From Bacillota bacterium (GTDB lineage Bacteria; Bacillota; Clostridia; DSM-8532), in contig JAEZLR010000001.1 in assembly GCA_023415205.1 (NCBI GenBank), forward strand, positions 87,939 through 151,938: 64,000 nt of DNA, written 5' to 3'. The notes under the pieces were generated by a model. That model was given only the letters and a program-made list of their open reading frames with translations, searched no databases and was not told where the DNA came from. Below are positions 26,708 through 36,303 of the stretch, in pieces. Positions within the stretch are counted from its first letter, which is position 1. Every line of letters starts with the position of its first letter. Made by a program: the position numbers and the translations under genes.

Positions 26708-28156
26708 CTACATGGTCAGAGTACCCTCATCGGAATTGATGATCAGCAAGACCTGCTCTTCATCCCCCGTCGCTGCATTGATATAGACCAGAAAGTCCTT
26801 TCCGTCAAGTTTTCCTACAAATTCATAGCAAAGGATTTCAGTGCCATAGGTGGTTGGGATAACCGTAAGCCCTGTGGACCTGATGGATTCACCGCGCAGA
26901 ACCTTCTGTCTGGCCTGTGTTTCGGTGATTTTGGGTGTATCAAAGGTTCTCTTGGTGTGATTCATGAGATATCCCTTGGCTTCAAAGCCCACTACCTCAC
27001 CATTATCCAAAGCCACCTTGACCTTGATCAGATCCGGATAATACGTGATACCATCCTCATGATAGGCGTAATTGATGGTCGCTATGCCGTCAGTCTCCAG
27101 ATAATAGGACTCTTTCATATTGGGATATCCCCGGCTCTTAAGGAACTCCCGGCCTATTTCCTTGGCCTTGTCGATGCTGACGGTATGGCTGCCTATCTCC
27201 CGGTTATAGAGATACCAGACCACATGTCCACCAGTAACCGATACATCGGCCTCGGCAACACTGTTGTTCTTCTTTCCGGCTAGCTCCATTCTGAAATTAT
27301 AGGTGTCAATAATTCCGTTATTGTTGTCAGCCAGCTTTTTGATATTACGGACATTATCTTTTCCCAAGAACTTACCTATGCTGTCGATGGCCTGATTTTC
27401 GTCCACCTTCTGACCGCTCAGTCCAAGGGCTTTGCGGTTTTGCATATGCTCGGAAAATGGTCCGTCGTAGATGAGGGTGGGCATTTCCTGAAAGCTCTTG
27501 TCTATGGAACCGAAGGTTGTAGGCATATCCTCCGAGGCCTTGCTCAGGTCTTTATTACCCTCCTGGCTGACATTCTCCCATTGGAAGTTACCATTGGAAA
27601 GGTCGTTTTTAAGATTGTTCAGACTGTCCTTGAGGCTCACTGAAAACGAGTGTAGCTGATTCAAGGTTTTCATCTGATTATCATCAATGGGCTTACCCAT
27701 TGTGTTTTGCTTAGATAGAGTCTGGGACATATCGGCAACCTGGGCCAGAAATTTTTCGGTGTTGCTCAAAACCCCAACCGATAAGGGCAACTGCCCCAGA
27801 TTGCTGGAGGCAGCATTGGCTTCCATCCAAACATCCCTCAATGTGGAGGCAGAAAGCTGGGTAGAAGATGTCATTCTGGCTTTCATAAGCATGATCTCAA
27901 CGTTTTGAACGTAATCTACCAGCTCGTAAAAGGCACGATTATAAGTGTTGTTTAATTGCCTACGCAGGGTTTCAGCCCTACTGTATTGGTAGGCTCCAAA
28001 CAGAGTGGTTAAAAGAAGAATGGCAATGATAATGTTCTTGGCCCGATTTCGGGCTAAAGCTACATAAAAGGCCTTCATGGTATGGCGGAGGCCCTTGTCC
28101 TCGTATTTATCACGGTTCTCGTTTTTTTCCAAATCCTTATCCATATCCTTATCCAT
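26708..28156 (-). CDS. ypeB: Spore germination protein YpeB
   Basis: This 482-aa protein has an acidic N-terminal tail, one membrane segment (NIIIAILLLTTLFGAYQYS, about 40-60), a helical middle region and PepSY-like repeats towards the C-terminus (NREIGSHTVSIDKAKEIG). YpeB is needed for placement and stability of the cortex-lytic enzyme SleB in the dormant spore. It lies directly downstream of sleB, as in other spore formers. The ATG at 28156 follows AAGGA by 7 bases; a GTG 15 bases upstream lies inside the binding site. Confidence 0.93.
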   Translation of the reverse strand: MDKDMDKDLEKNENRDKYEDKGLRHTMKAFYVALARNRAKNIIIAILLLTTLFGAYQYSRAETLRRQLNNTYNRAFYELVDYVQNVEIMLMKARMTSSTQLSASTLRDVWMEANAASSNLGQLPLSVGVLSNTEKFLAQVADMSQTLSKQNTMGKPIDDNQMKTLNQLHSFSVSLKDSLNNLKNDLSNGNFQWENVSQEGNKDLSKASEDMPTTFGSIDKSFQEMPTLIYDGPFSEHMQNRKALGLSGQKVDENQAIDSIGKFLGKDNVRNIKKLADNNNGIIDTYNFRMELAGKKNNSVAEADVSVTGGHVVWYLYNREIGSHTVSIDKAKEIGREFLKSRGYPNMKESYYLETDGIATINYAYHEDGITYYPDLIKVKVALDNGEVVGFEAKGYLMNHTKRTFDTPKITETQARQKVLRGESIRSTGLTVIPTTYGTEILCYEFVGKLDGKDFLVYINAATGDEEQVLLIINSDEGTLTM

Positions 28157-28199
28157 AGCAGATTCCTTCACCTTTCATGAAATATGGGCATTCGCGCAG

Positions 28200-28667
28200 T
28201 TATTTTCCAAAGTTATGTTTACCAATTTTGACAATGATCTTTCGGGACCAGATCCATTTACTTGTGGCTGTGGCAGGATTCCAGTAATATAGGCATCCAT
28301 GGGTAGGATCCCATCCATTAATGGCATCCTGAGCTGCTTTCACAACGGTGGAGTTAGGATCTATGGGCACATTGATCTGACCATCGGATACCGCCGTAAA
28401 GGCTCCGGGCTGGTAAATGACTCCAGAAATAGTATTGGGAAAGCTAGGGGAACTCACGCGGTTCAATATGACGGCACCCACGGCAACCTGTCCTTCGTAT
28501 GGCTCTCCGCGAGCTTCTCCGTTAATGGCTCTCGCAATAAGCTGGATATCACTGGTCCTTCCTGGCGTTGAGGCCCCCATACTATTTTGAGGCCAAAGGA
28601 TACAGGAAAAAAGCATCATCAAAGCTAAAACAATAAGCAGGTTTTTTCTATCCCTTTTCATCTTCAT
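28200..28667 (-). CDS. sleB: Spore cortex-lytic enzyme SleB (catalytic domain only)
   Basis: This 155-aa protein has a signal peptide and then the SleB/CwlJ hydrolase domain, with the catalytic glutamate in INGEARGE (Glu51). It cleaves muramic-lactam cortex peptidoglycan at germination. The N-terminal peptidoglycan-binding domain of Bacillus SleB is missing, so the protein is about half the usual length. The signal peptide and the following ypeB gene favour SleB over CwlJ. GAGGTGAT precedes the start. Expression should come from a forespore sigma factor, but I could not place its promoter securely. Confidence 0.9.
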   Translation of the reverse strand: MKMKRDRKNLLIVLALMMLFSCILWPQNSMGASTPGRTSDIQLIARAINGEARGEPYEGQVAVGAVILNRVSSPSFPNTISGVIYQPGAFTAVSDGQINVPIDPNSTVVKAAQDAINGWDPTHGCLYYWNPATATSKWIWSRKIIVKIGKHNFGK

Positions 28668-28756
28668 ATCACCTCATGGGATATTCTTTCAACCTGACAA
28701 TAAAATTATCCAATAAACTTTGATTTATCCTTGAGTCCTGCAAAAAAAGCGCAAAA

Positions 28757-28797
28757 AAACACCCACCAATTGTGAAGTGGGTGCTTTTCCTTTAGGT
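28757..28797 (-). terminator. Rho-independent terminator after the YhaN-like gene
   Basis: On the minus strand CACCCAC pairs with GTGGGTG across a 9-base loop, followed by seven T residues. It ends the nuclease-ATPase operon before sleB. Confidence 0.85.
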
Positions 28798-28806
28798 ATG
28801 AGCTAG

Positions 28807-31188
28807 CTAGACAAGCTTAATTTGAACCATTTGCGAACCCATCACCCTCTGCGCCAGCTCCAGCTCCCTTGCATGGCAAGTGAAGAAGAATATCTGCCGC
28901 TCTTTCGCCAGTTGGCTGAGCAATCTAAAACCATTGAGCATCCGCTCCTCGTCATACTGGGAGAAAGGCTCGTCCAGGAACAGGGGAAGGGGCTCTCCTC
29001 TTTTTTCCAGAAGCCGTACCACCGCAAGCCGCATGGCCAGGTAGACTTGATCCACTGTTCCGGTGCTTAGCCGATCTACAGGAATAAGTTCCTCGGTTTC
29101 AGGGGTAGCCAAGAGCACCTGTAGTGCGTCATTGGTGCTGGCTCTGGTGTATTTACCCGAGGTGAGAAGGCCTAAGAATCTGCTCATTTCCTCGTTTAGA
29201 GCTGGTATGTAATCCTTCTGAAGCTGCTCTGCCGTTTCCTTGAGAATCCGTCCGGCAAGCTCCAGACCCGCCCCCACCCTTTCAAGGTTCTGCCTTTTCC
29301 CTTCCAGGAAGGCAAGCTCCTCTACAATACGGGTGATCTCCCCTTCCTGGGGAACCTGCTCCAGACGGGTAGTCAGAGCGGTAATTTCCAATTTAATGCT
29401 ATTAATGCGTTGTTCAAGCGCCAGTAGATCATCCTTGAGGCAATCCTCCTCCGGAAGCTCTCCGGCCTGGGGCTCAGTATCAATCTTGCATAAGGCATCC
29501 CTACATTCTTCATAGGTCATTCCGGGCCTTCCAAGAAAACCTGCGGCCTCACGCACCAAGGCTTGCCTCTTGTCGGCAAGGTGGGTGACCCTGTCAAGAA
29601 GTGCCTTCTTTTCTGCCTTCAACTGGGTAAGATTGTCCATACCCACCCTCCAACGCTCGGCCAGGGCACCCCTTTCTCCCTCCCGGGAATGGGGCCAGGC
29701 TTCAGTAAGGCTCCTCCACTGCTCTTCCAGGGAAACGCATAAAGCCTCAAGCTCCTCTTGATGTAGAGTTGCTTCTAGTAGCTTTTTTTGATGACTTTCC
29801 AGGGCATTAGCAGCCTTTTGCTGAGCTTCTTTATATTCAAGGTACTCGGCCAGGCTTATAAAGCCTGATGTACTCAACGCCTTATTGAGGGCTTGTGTAT
29901 GAAGGGCGGCAGCCGTGCTTCCGGTTTTATGGCTTCTTGGCCTTACCCAAAGAAAAACTGTCAGCGCAATTCCTACCACTGCCGACAGGGCCAGTACCGG
30001 ATGCCTTAAAGCAAACCATAGAATAACGGAGGCAAGGGAAAGTAGCCCAGTCAGATAGAGAAGGACAGGGGCCTTCGGTTTTTCTGGTGGATTCAATAGG
30101 GCTTCGGTTGAGGCGGTTCTCAATGCAGCCTCTATGTCCTGGGTCTTTCGTAAAAAGGTCTCTTCACTTTCCAAAGAGTTTTCCAGGCTCTCTCTCTCAC
30201 CCTTAAGCGCCTCCAGCAGAGCCTTATTCTGCTGAACATCCTGACGAACCCGAGTCATATCATGAAGTAAAAGAGTGGCCCGAGTGAGTCCCTCTGGGGT
30301 CACCACCCCATAGGCCTCTGCATTTACAAGGCCTTGTTCAACGAGCTCAAGCTCCCTTTCCTTCCCCTCAAGGTCATGGCCCAAGGCTTCCATCTCCCTC
30401 TTGAGTGACATGAGCTTTAGAGTCTGAAGACGGGTTGCATGAGCCAGCTTTTCTTCCCTTTCTTCAAGCCATCGGGCCAAGAGCTTCTGTTTGTCATGGA
30501 GCTCCCTGAAGGTATCCAGATAGCGCTCGCTCACCAGGATAAGCTCCTGGTGCTTACTCTCCAGTTCCTTTATCCTTGCATTGACCTTATCCAGCGGTCT
30601 TGCCGTGGATCTGCCCGTGCCCACCTTCTCCAAAAGAGCAGCTTCCAGCACCTGAACAGCCCGAGAAAGGGATTGATCCTCGCTTCCTGTTGCATTAAGA
30701 TTGGAAATTTTCTCTACCAGTGTTCTTCTGCCCGCCTCATCCACAGCACATTGCATCTGACCGATAAAGGCGCTTCGCTCAAAGGTGAGCTCATCCAGTC
30801 CCAGATGCTCCTCCGCAAATCTGGGGCTGCTGTCTTTGTCCTGGGCAAACATCTGGTTAATGGGATTGGCACCGCTGTCATAGATATTGGTGGTTCCCTT
30901 TTGAAAGTTCCTTCCCACTCTGTAGGCGGCCCCGGAAGAAAGGGTGTACTCCAGCACTCCTGCATATCCCTCCCCATTCCAGGGCATGAAATGCTTTAAG
31001 GGAGGAAGGCTGCCGTCCTTAGCCTTACGACCTCCCTTAAGGCCGTAGAGCATGGATTTGATAAAGGCCTGGAGTGTAGATTTCCCCGATTCGTTGGGCG
31101 CATAAATCATATTGAAGCCCGGGCCGGGGGTATCCTTATATTGCTTGAATTTTCCGAATCCCTTAATATCCCATACCGTTATTTTCAT
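28807..31188 (-). CDS. YhaN/SbcC-like AAA ATPase
   Basis: This protein of 793 aa has an ATPase head split by long coiled coils, like Rad50/SbcC. Walker A APNESGKST is at 30-38. The coiled coils flank a membrane-like hydrophobic pair near the middle (LLYLTGLLSLASVILWFAL), the mark of the YhaN group. The signature RLSTGTVDQ and Walker B LPLFLDEPF lie near the C-terminus. It partners with the nuclease encoded just upstream in DNA end processing or repair. The ATG at 31188 forms an ATGA overlap with the nuclease stop, and GAGGATGG precedes it. Confidence 0.88.
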   Translation of the reverse strand: MKITVWDIKGFGKFKQYKDTPGPGFNMIYAPNESGKSTLQAFIKSMLYGLKGGRKAKDGSLPPLKHFMPWNGEGYAGVLEYTLSSGAAYRVGRNFQKGTTNIYDSGANPINQMFAQDKDSSPRFAEEHLGLDELTFERSAFIGQMQCAVDEAGRRTLVEKISNLNATGSEDQSLSRAVQVLEAALLEKVGTGRSTARPLDKVNARIKELESKHQELILVSERYLDTFRELHDKQKLLARWLEEREEKLAHATRLQTLKLMSLKREMEALGHDLEGKERELELVEQGLVNAEAYGVVTPEGLTRATLLLHDMTRVRQDVQQNKALLEALKGERESLENSLESEETFLRKTQDIEAALRTASTEALLNPPEKPKAPVLLYLTGLLSLASVILWFALRHPVLALSAVVGIALTVFLWVRPRSHKTGSTAAALHTQALNKALSTSGFISLAEYLEYKEAQQKAANALESHQKKLLEATLHQEELEALCVSLEEQWRSLTEAWPHSREGERGALAERWRVGMDNLTQLKAEKKALLDRVTHLADKRQALVREAAGFLGRPGMTYEECRDALCKIDTEPQAGELPEEDCLKDDLLALEQRINSIKLEITALTTRLEQVPQEGEITRIVEELAFLEGKRQNLERVGAGLELAGRILKETAEQLQKDYIPALNEEMSRFLGLLTSGKYTRASTNDALQVLLATPETEELIPVDRLSTGTVDQVYLAMRLAVVRLLEKRGEPLPLFLDEPFSQYDEERMLNGFRLLSQLAKERQIFFFTCHARELELAQRVMGSQMVQIKLV

Positions 31189-32363
31189 AGGCCATCCTCG
31201 CCCCATCCTTCAATTTTCCCATTTTGGAGGGCCTCCAGGCCATAATATAAGGCCAGCTCCAGTCGCGACTTTTCCTCTAACAAGTCAGGCTGAGCCCTAT
31301 CCTTCTCCAGAGCCTTTTCAACCCCTTCCAGCTTCTGCTGAAGATTTCTTACAAAGGCTCCCTTTATTGCCGGATCTTTGGCCAGAGCCTCCAGATCAAA
31401 GGCCTTCTGGGTTTCATTTCGTATCTCAAGGTACAGCCAGCCCTCGGAGAAAAATGAGGTCAGGGCTTGGGCATCCAAAATCATGGAGGTACGCCCCCTG
31501 AGGGTTATTTGGGTGAGATCCCTTTGGCGATCCAGCCCCTCAAGCGCGCCCAATAGCTTCATTTTGACCTCTTCGAGGCCCTTTAGCCCCGTCACATCCA
31601 CAGGGATGGAATGATAGACCCTTTGGGCTGTTTCAAATAGTTCGGCTTCAAGCTTTATGCCCGAGGATGTGAAAATGGCTGTAACCCCATAAGCCCCATG
31701 AGTCCCTGTTTCATCAAAGCCCAGGGGCTCGGGGCTTCCCGGATTGATCATATTTCCCAAGGAATACTCGCTCCGGGGCTGGTGAAAATGTCCCAGCGCA
31801 TAGTAATCATAGTTTAAGGCCATCAATTGGGAGGAGGTGACCGGCTGGTAGGCCTCGCCACTAAAATCCATATCCAGGGTGCCATGGAGCATGAGGATGT
31901 TAAAAAAGCCCTTTTGCGGAGGCGGCACGAGACTCATATCGGGTTTACCCTGTTTATAGGATGAAAAGCCCATGCCGTAGATAAAAACCTTCTTATCTTC
32001 CAGCACAAATTGGGGGTTTTGGGGCGTGATAAGATGAACATTCTCCGGCCAATCCCATACCTCATACCATGAATTTCTTAGGTAGGGGTCATGGTTCCCC
32101 GGAATGATAAAAATGGGGGTCTGAGCATCGGAAAGCACCATGTTCAGCCACTCCATTGTTTTTCTGGTAATATATCTCTGCTCGAAGAGATCTCCTGATA
32201 TTAATAGAAAATCGGCCTCTTGCTCCTTCACGGCCCGAAGAATACGTAAAAAAGCCTTTCGGATATCCATTCGCCGTGTTTCAGCATAACCGCCTTCTCC
32301 ATGCTCCCTGAAAGGTGCCTCTAGGTGGATATCTGCACAATGGACAAATTTTAGGCTTTCCAT
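31185..32363 (-). CDS. YhaO/SbcD-like DNA repair exonuclease
   Basis: This 392-aa metallophosphoesterase has the motif series HCADIHLEAPF, SGDLFE, GNHDP, HGTLD and LGHFHQP, which binds two metal ions. It is the Mre11/SbcD-type partner of the ATPase downstream and overlaps it by 4 bases. The ATG at 32363 follows GGGGTGAG; an upstream TTG in frame overlaps that binding site. The group is widespread in Firmicutes as yhaO-yhaN. Confidence 0.9.
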   Translation of the reverse strand: MESLKFVHCADIHLEAPFREHGEGGYAETRRMDIRKAFLRILRAVKEQEADFLLISGDLFEQRYITRKTMEWLNMVLSDAQTPIFIIPGNHDPYLRNSWYEVWDWPENVHLITPQNPQFVLEDKKVFIYGMGFSSYKQGKPDMSLVPPPQKGFFNILMLHGTLDMDFSGEAYQPVTSSQLMALNYDYYALGHFHQPRSEYSLGNMINPGSPEPLGFDETGTHGAYGVTAIFTSSGIKLEAELFETAQRVYHSIPVDVTGLKGLEEVKMKLLGALEGLDRQRDLTQITLRGRTSMILDAQALTSFFSEGWLYLEIRNETQKAFDLEALAKDPAIKGAFVRNLQQKLEGVEKALEKDRAQPDLLEEKSRLELALYYGLEALQNGKIEGWGEDGL

Positions 32364-32428
32364 TTTCTCACCCCGTTTAAACAATTCAGTAACCCAAAGG
32401 GTTAAATTTCTCTGTTAATGGAACATGT

Positions 32429-32806
32429 CTAGATAAGTATGACAGCTTGGGCTGCCGCATAATCCCGACTGTGGGTAAGGCTTATGTCAATGGCCTTTGC
32501 CCCCAGGCACTCAAAATGGCGCTTAGCCTCCCCATGAAGCGTGACCACGGGTTTCCCGTCCCGATCATTGATAATCTCAATATCCTGGAAGGAGACCCCT
32601 TTGGCAATTCCCGTTCCAAGAGCTTTGGAAACAGCTTCCTTGGCGCAGAATCTGGCTGCGAAGCTCTGTGTCGCGGCCTTACCCCTGGCCTCACAATAAG
32701 CCCGTTCAACGGGGGTATATACGCGTTTGATAAAGCTTTCGCCCTGAGCCAGGGCTTTTTCAATACGATCGAGCTCTACAATATCCATTCCGCAGCGAAC
32801 GCCCAT
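32429..32806 (-). CDS. acpS: Holo-[acyl-carrier-protein] synthase
   Basis: This 125-aa enzyme transfers 4'-phosphopantetheine from CoA to acyl carrier protein. The magnesium-binding aspartate of GMDIVELDRI (Asp8) and the glutamate of FCAKEAVSKAL (about 58) are present, and length is standard. It starts after AGAGGT. The tRNA-Arg gene lies about 80 bases upstream on the same strand and may share its transcript. Confidence 0.94.
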   Translation of the reverse strand: MGVRCGMDIVELDRIEKALAQGESFIKRVYTPVERAYCEARGKAATQSFAARFCAKEAVSKALGTGIAKGVSFQDIEIINDRDGKPVVTLHGEAKRHFECLGAKAIDISLTHSRDYAAAQAVILI

Positions 32807-32883
32807 GGAATCTACCTCTTAATGCCGTCAGGCACTCCAATATAAATAGAGTACAGGCTTAAAAATAAACCTGCACTCAAAGC

Positions 32884-32958
32884 TGGCGCCCCGTGTAGGA
32901 ATCGAACCCACATTAATGGAACCGGAATCCATCGTCTTATCCATTAGACTAACGGGAC
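32884..32958 (-). tRNA. tRNA-Arg (anticodon CCG)
   Basis: The cloverleaf is complete on the minus strand. The 7-bp acceptor stem (GTCCCGT with ACGGGGC, one G-T pair) is followed by discriminator G and an encoded CCA. The anticodon loop TTCCGGT sits on a 5-bp stem, giving anticodon CCG, which reads CGG. The T arm has GTGGG/CCTAC around TTCGATT. It has its own promoter. Confidence 0.95.
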
Positions 32959-32968
32959 AGTAGTTAAT

Positions 32969-32997
32969 ATTATATCCTCTTTGCCCTTGGATATCAA
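32969..32997 (-). promoter_or_regulatory. Promoter of the tRNA-Arg gene
   Basis: TTGATA (32992-32997) and TATAAT (32969-32974) on the minus strand are separated by exactly 17 bases, and the -10 box ends 10 bases before the mature tRNA. This is a strong housekeeping promoter and may also serve acpS. Confidence 0.85.
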
Positions 32998-33033
32998 GGG
33001 CCGAAGCATGGAAGCGGCACTTCATCCTCTATC

Positions 33034-33687
33034 TCAGACTGATTTTATGAGGTTTTCCAGGACATATTTTATAAACAGAATAGCTCCGCCGCTGATTTGC
33101 ATCCAGAAATAGGTGGCTAAGAGCAGTATGAGTTTACCAAAAACCTGTATCCTTGTGCGAACACTGAAGGTTCTGTAGATCACACCCAGTTGGAGGTAGG
33201 GTAAAATATTCATGAAAATGACCAAAAGGGAAAAGCCCAGCCGGATGGCGGTAGGAGACTGCGCATTGACATTGTCCCAATTGATCCCCGAGTAATACAA
33301 AGCGGCATAGGGAAGGATAAAAAGAAGATGGGAAAGGGCATAGGACTTCATTAAAATCACCGGCAGCCTACCGCTGACATACTTTTCACTCCGTTTTCCA
33401 ATCATCATGGTAAATTCAGCAATGGGAACCATGGTACATAGTATATCCACAGCCCCAAGAACAAAAGAAGCCCCAATAAACAGCAACAGCTTTAAGACCC
33501 ATTGGATAGGTTCGCCACTGATCAGCCCCGATTTAAAGATATTCTGTGTCAGTGCCAGATCAAAAAGGCCCACCAGCAAAAAGGCAATTATTAAGCCACT
33601 GAATCTGACCGTAAGTTTTTTATGCACCCAAACCGGCAATAGGAAGACGTCCCACGGACTTGCCGGTATTTCTTTGACTTTTTCCAT
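33034..33687 (-). CDS. Integral membrane protein, Yip1-like
   Basis: This protein of 217 aa has about five to six hydrophobic segments, a short polar N-terminus and the overall plan of the bacterial Yip1 domain family. The function of the family in bacteria is unknown. The ATG at 33687 follows AAAGGATGG; an upstream in-frame ATG has no binding site. It lies directly upstream of the tRNA-Arg promoter and 91 bases after the glycoside hydrolase gene. Confidence 0.6.
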   Translation of the reverse strand: MEKVKEIPASPWDVFLLPVWVHKKLTVRFSGLIIAFLLVGLFDLALTQNIFKSGLISGEPIQWVLKLLLFIGASFVLGAVDILCTMVPIAEFTMMIGKRSEKYVSGRLPVILMKSYALSHLLFILPYAALYYSGINWDNVNAQSPTAIRLGFSLLVIFMNILPYLQLGVIYRTFSVRTRIQVFGKLILLLATYFWMQISGGAILFIKYVLENLIKSV

Positions 33688-33777
33688 AGTCCCATCCTTT
33701 AGATAGCAATGTTTCCATTTTAGCACAGCCTGTGAAAAGACTCAAGTCAGGCTGACCAGGGTACTTTGTGCCCTTTA

Positions 33778-35550
33778 TTACTTCTGATTCTCAGGAAGAC
33801 TATAGGAGTTTTTCCACTCTTCATAGCTTTGAACCTGCTTCAGGTTTCTTTCAAATATGGAAAATACCCTTTCATCTGCAAAATTGGCGGCCCAGACACA
33901 GGCACCGGCCAGATTGTAGCGATGGACCAAGGAGGTTTTCATGTTTACTGCATCGGCATCCTCAATCCACATCTGATAGGTTTTACCGTCTTTTTCATAG
34001 TTGGCCTGGTATTGGCCCAGTTGATCATTCCAAGCAACCACGGCCTCATTATCGTCAATTTCCTTCCAGGCGGTGGTGACGTTGAGGGCCTTGGAAGCTA
34101 CCTTGGTCTGTCCGTCCACAGTCTCCGAGGTCCAGAGCCTGGTGTAGAGCGGGATGCCTAAAAGAAGCTTTTGGGCGGGTACCTCGGTCAGGGTTTTGAG
34201 AAGATTTTCCTCAACCCATTGAAGCTCGGCAGTAGAACCTGCTTTGGGGCTTGTGGACCAGTGCTGATCATAGGTCATCAGACATACGTAGTCCACACTT
34301 TCTGCCAGCGCCTTGCGATCAAAGCATTTTGACCAAGTATCGCTGCCGTCGGGCACCGTAACATCCACCGAGACATAGAGCCCCTGCTCCTTGGCCAGGG
34401 GATAGAATTCCCTGACAAATTGGGTATAGGCGTCCTTGTCTTTTTTATAGATGTTTTCAAAGTCAAGATTGATGCCATCCAGCTTATACAGGGAGGCATA
34501 AGCCAGGATACTCCGAATGACCTCCTGGCGTTTGTCGGAATTATTCAAAATCATACTGGTGCCTTCAATATCTCCAAAGGCATTGGAGAATAGGGCCCAG
34601 ACCTGCCACCCGTTTTGATGGGCCTTTTCCATATACTCAGGGGTGGCACGGTTCTTAATGGTTCCTTCCCGGTCGACAATTTCAAACCAGGTGGGGGAGA
34701 TCACATCAATTCCCGGAGTATTCTGGTTGGATAGCTCAATGTTGCTTTTGGAATACGTCATATCCCAGACCAGGTTGATCTTTCCGGACGTCAGTGGAGG
34801 TGGTGTTTCTTCAACGGTTTCCCCTAAGGAGGGCTGGTATTGGGAAAGAACCACCTCGTCTTTTTTCACATAGCCTATGGCTCCATCATATGTACGCACC
34901 TTAAGCCAATCCTCATAATCGGCATAGATGAGGAGGTTGTTTTCAGGGCTCTGGCTGATGGTCAGACCCTTCTCCCCTTCTCCCAAAAACTTCTTGATAA
35001 TGGGCTCACGAATGCTTCTCTCTCTTCTGACCACGGTGCGGGCATCCACCGGCCAAGCCGTCTTGTAGGGAGTGGCTTTCCTGTCAACGATAACAAGATC
35101 ATTCTCCCGGACATATCGAACAGAAAGGGAATAAAACTCCCCTAAAAAATCAATGGGCAGATAGAGGGAGCCTTCCTCCTCAACCGCTGGGAACTTAAGT
35201 TCCATGGGCTTCTCGTTGATAAGCGCCTCTAAGCTTCCCGTCTTCATCCTAACCACACGGTCTCTGGTGGTAATGGTGACCTTTTGAAGATCCTCATCAT
35301 ACCATAGATAGGGATCCAGATGGGTTTTAATAGTATCAAAGGGTAAAAGGATCTGCCCCTCTTTGATCGAGGGTGGAAGGGTGTCTTTAATCCAATCTCC
35401 GTCTATAACCAAGTGCATTCCCTCAGTATCAAAGGGTTCCACCACGGTTTTATTCGGTGCAAAACCTTTCATGTAAATCGCATAAGCTCCGGTGAGAATC
35501 AATAGCAGAATCAATATTACAGACAGTGTGTTAAGCTGTTTGCTTCTCAT
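33778..35550 (-). CDS. Membrane-anchored glycoside hydrolase family 18 protein with copper-amine-oxidase-like and SH3 domains
   Basis: This protein of 590 aa has an N-terminal membrane anchor (residues 9-27). A copper amine oxidase N-terminal-like domain, an SH3-like domain (about 170-250) and a GH18 TIM barrel follow. The catalytic strand reads LDGINLDFEN, so the catalytic glutamate and the aspartate two residues before it are present, while the first position of the DxxDxDxE motif is replaced as in YaaH/SpoVID-linked hydrolases. It probably cleaves a peptidoglycan or spore-cortex glycan. The ATG at 35550 follows GGGGGT. The longer reading upstream would have to run through a terminator and promoter. 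Confidence 0.88.
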   Translation of the reverse strand: MRSKQLNTLSVILILLLILTGAYAIYMKGFAPNKTVVEPFDTEGMHLVIDGDWIKDTLPPSIKEGQILLPFDTIKTHLDPYLWYDEDLQKVTITTRDRVVRMKTGSLEALINEKPMELKFPAVEEEGSLYLPIDFLGEFYSLSVRYVRENDLVIVDRKATPYKTAWPVDARTVVRRERSIREPIIKKFLGEGEKGLTISQSPENNLLIYADYEDWLKVRTYDGAIGYVKKDEVVLSQYQPSLGETVEETPPPLTSGKINLVWDMTYSKSNIELSNQNTPGIDVISPTWFEIVDREGTIKNRATPEYMEKAHQNGWQVWALFSNAFGDIEGTSMILNNSDKRQEVIRSILAYASLYKLDGINLDFENIYKKDKDAYTQFVREFYPLAKEQGLYVSVDVTVPDGSDTWSKCFDRKALAESVDYVCLMTYDQHWSTSPKAGSTAELQWVEENLLKTLTEVPAQKLLLGIPLYTRLWTSETVDGQTKVASKALNVTTAWKEIDDNEAVVAWNDQLGQYQANYEKDGKTYQMWIEDADAVNMKTSLVHRYNLAGACVWAANFADERVFSIFERNLKQVQSYEEWKNSYSLPENQK

Positions 35551-35587
35551 GTTACCCCCATTATCATTTCGCATGTTGCTTTCTCTT

Positions 35588-35608
35588 ACTGTACACTTAT
35601 TATACAGT
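35588..35608 (-). promoter_or_regulatory. Promoter region of the GH18 gene with an overlapping inverted repeat
   Basis: A TATAAT box (35599-35604, minus strand) lies about 50 bases before the GH18 start. It is embedded in an inverted repeat, ACTGTA with TACAGT, 9 bases apart. The -35 region is poor, so an activator or a repressor at the repeat is possible. Confidence 0.45.
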
Positions 35609-35655
35609 ATAGATATATGGCAGTCCCATAGAAAAATGAAGCAAAATCTGAGGGA

Positions 35656-35682
35656 TAAGAAAAAGCCGCAGTCTGCGGCTTT
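35656..35682 (-). terminator. Rho-independent terminator between the DUF6106-like gene and the GH18 gene
   Basis: On the minus strand AAGCCGCA pairs with TGCGGCTT across a 3-base loop and is followed by a T-rich tail. It lies 27 bases after the stop of the upstream gene. Confidence 0.85.
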
Positions 35683-35708
35683 ACTCATTGAGGTCATGTT
35701 ATTATTGT

Positions 35709-36206
35709 TTAGTACTTGAACACCTTTCTAGGAGCAAAGGTATAGAAAATATCAATCATGGTCTGGGTGGGCTCAAAAAGGATGACGGTAGGTGCTCCCT
35801 GCTTGGTATAAATAAACCATACGTCGGCATTTTCCTTATGTGAGGAGTAGTCCTTGACGTTCTTACAGGCTTTGATTTCGCTGGTATACTTATCGCTCTT
35901 GACTCGCGCCACCGTTTCAAATTCCTTACAACTAGCTGTAAATACGCGCTTGCGCTTCTTCTGGTTGATAATCATATCAATATCCAGATCACTGCTGGTC
36001 ACAATATATTCGTACTCAATGTTCTGCTTGGTAATCACCATATAAGCCAGATAGAAAACACCAGCCACCAAAATAGGGGAAAATGTGGGGATAAAAAGAA
36101 ACAGGGCTATGCTGGCAACTATCGCCACAATAAGAATGCCTGCGGCGATGGCTATACTTAACCCGCTCTTGCGTCTCTTGACTATTTTCTCTACAAACAT
36201 ATCCAT
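35709..36206 (-). CDS. Conserved membrane protein of unknown function (DUF6106-like)
   Basis: This 165-aa protein has a basic N-terminus (EKIVKRRKSG), two adjacent hydrophobic segments (about 17-56) and a soluble C-terminal domain containing the phrase IEYEYIVTSSDLDIDMI. The start and the domain pattern resemble the clostridial DUF6106 family. The function is unknown. GAGGTG precedes the ATG. It is a single-gene unit ended by its own terminator. Confidence 0.65.
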   Translation of the reverse strand: MDMFVEKIVKRRKSGLSIAIAAGILIVAIVASIALFLFIPTFSPILVAGVFYLAYMVITKQNIEYEYIVTSSDLDIDMIINQKKRKRVFTASCKEFETVARVKSDKYTSEIKACKNVKDYSSHKENADVWFIYTKQGAPTVILFEPTQTMIDIFYTFAPRKVFKY

Positions 36207-36303
36207 GGGGATATTTCACCTCTTCTTGAGTATGATTGTAACACATTTTTACCGATTGTGGCAACTTGCTTTTGTAAAGAGGCTTTCCCCTTTTTGATTA
36301 TGG

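Noticed and set aside
35551..35697. N-terminal extension of the GH18 protein
   Set aside because: It would be read across a terminator and promoter; the ATG at 35550 has the better binding site and the following membrane anchor.
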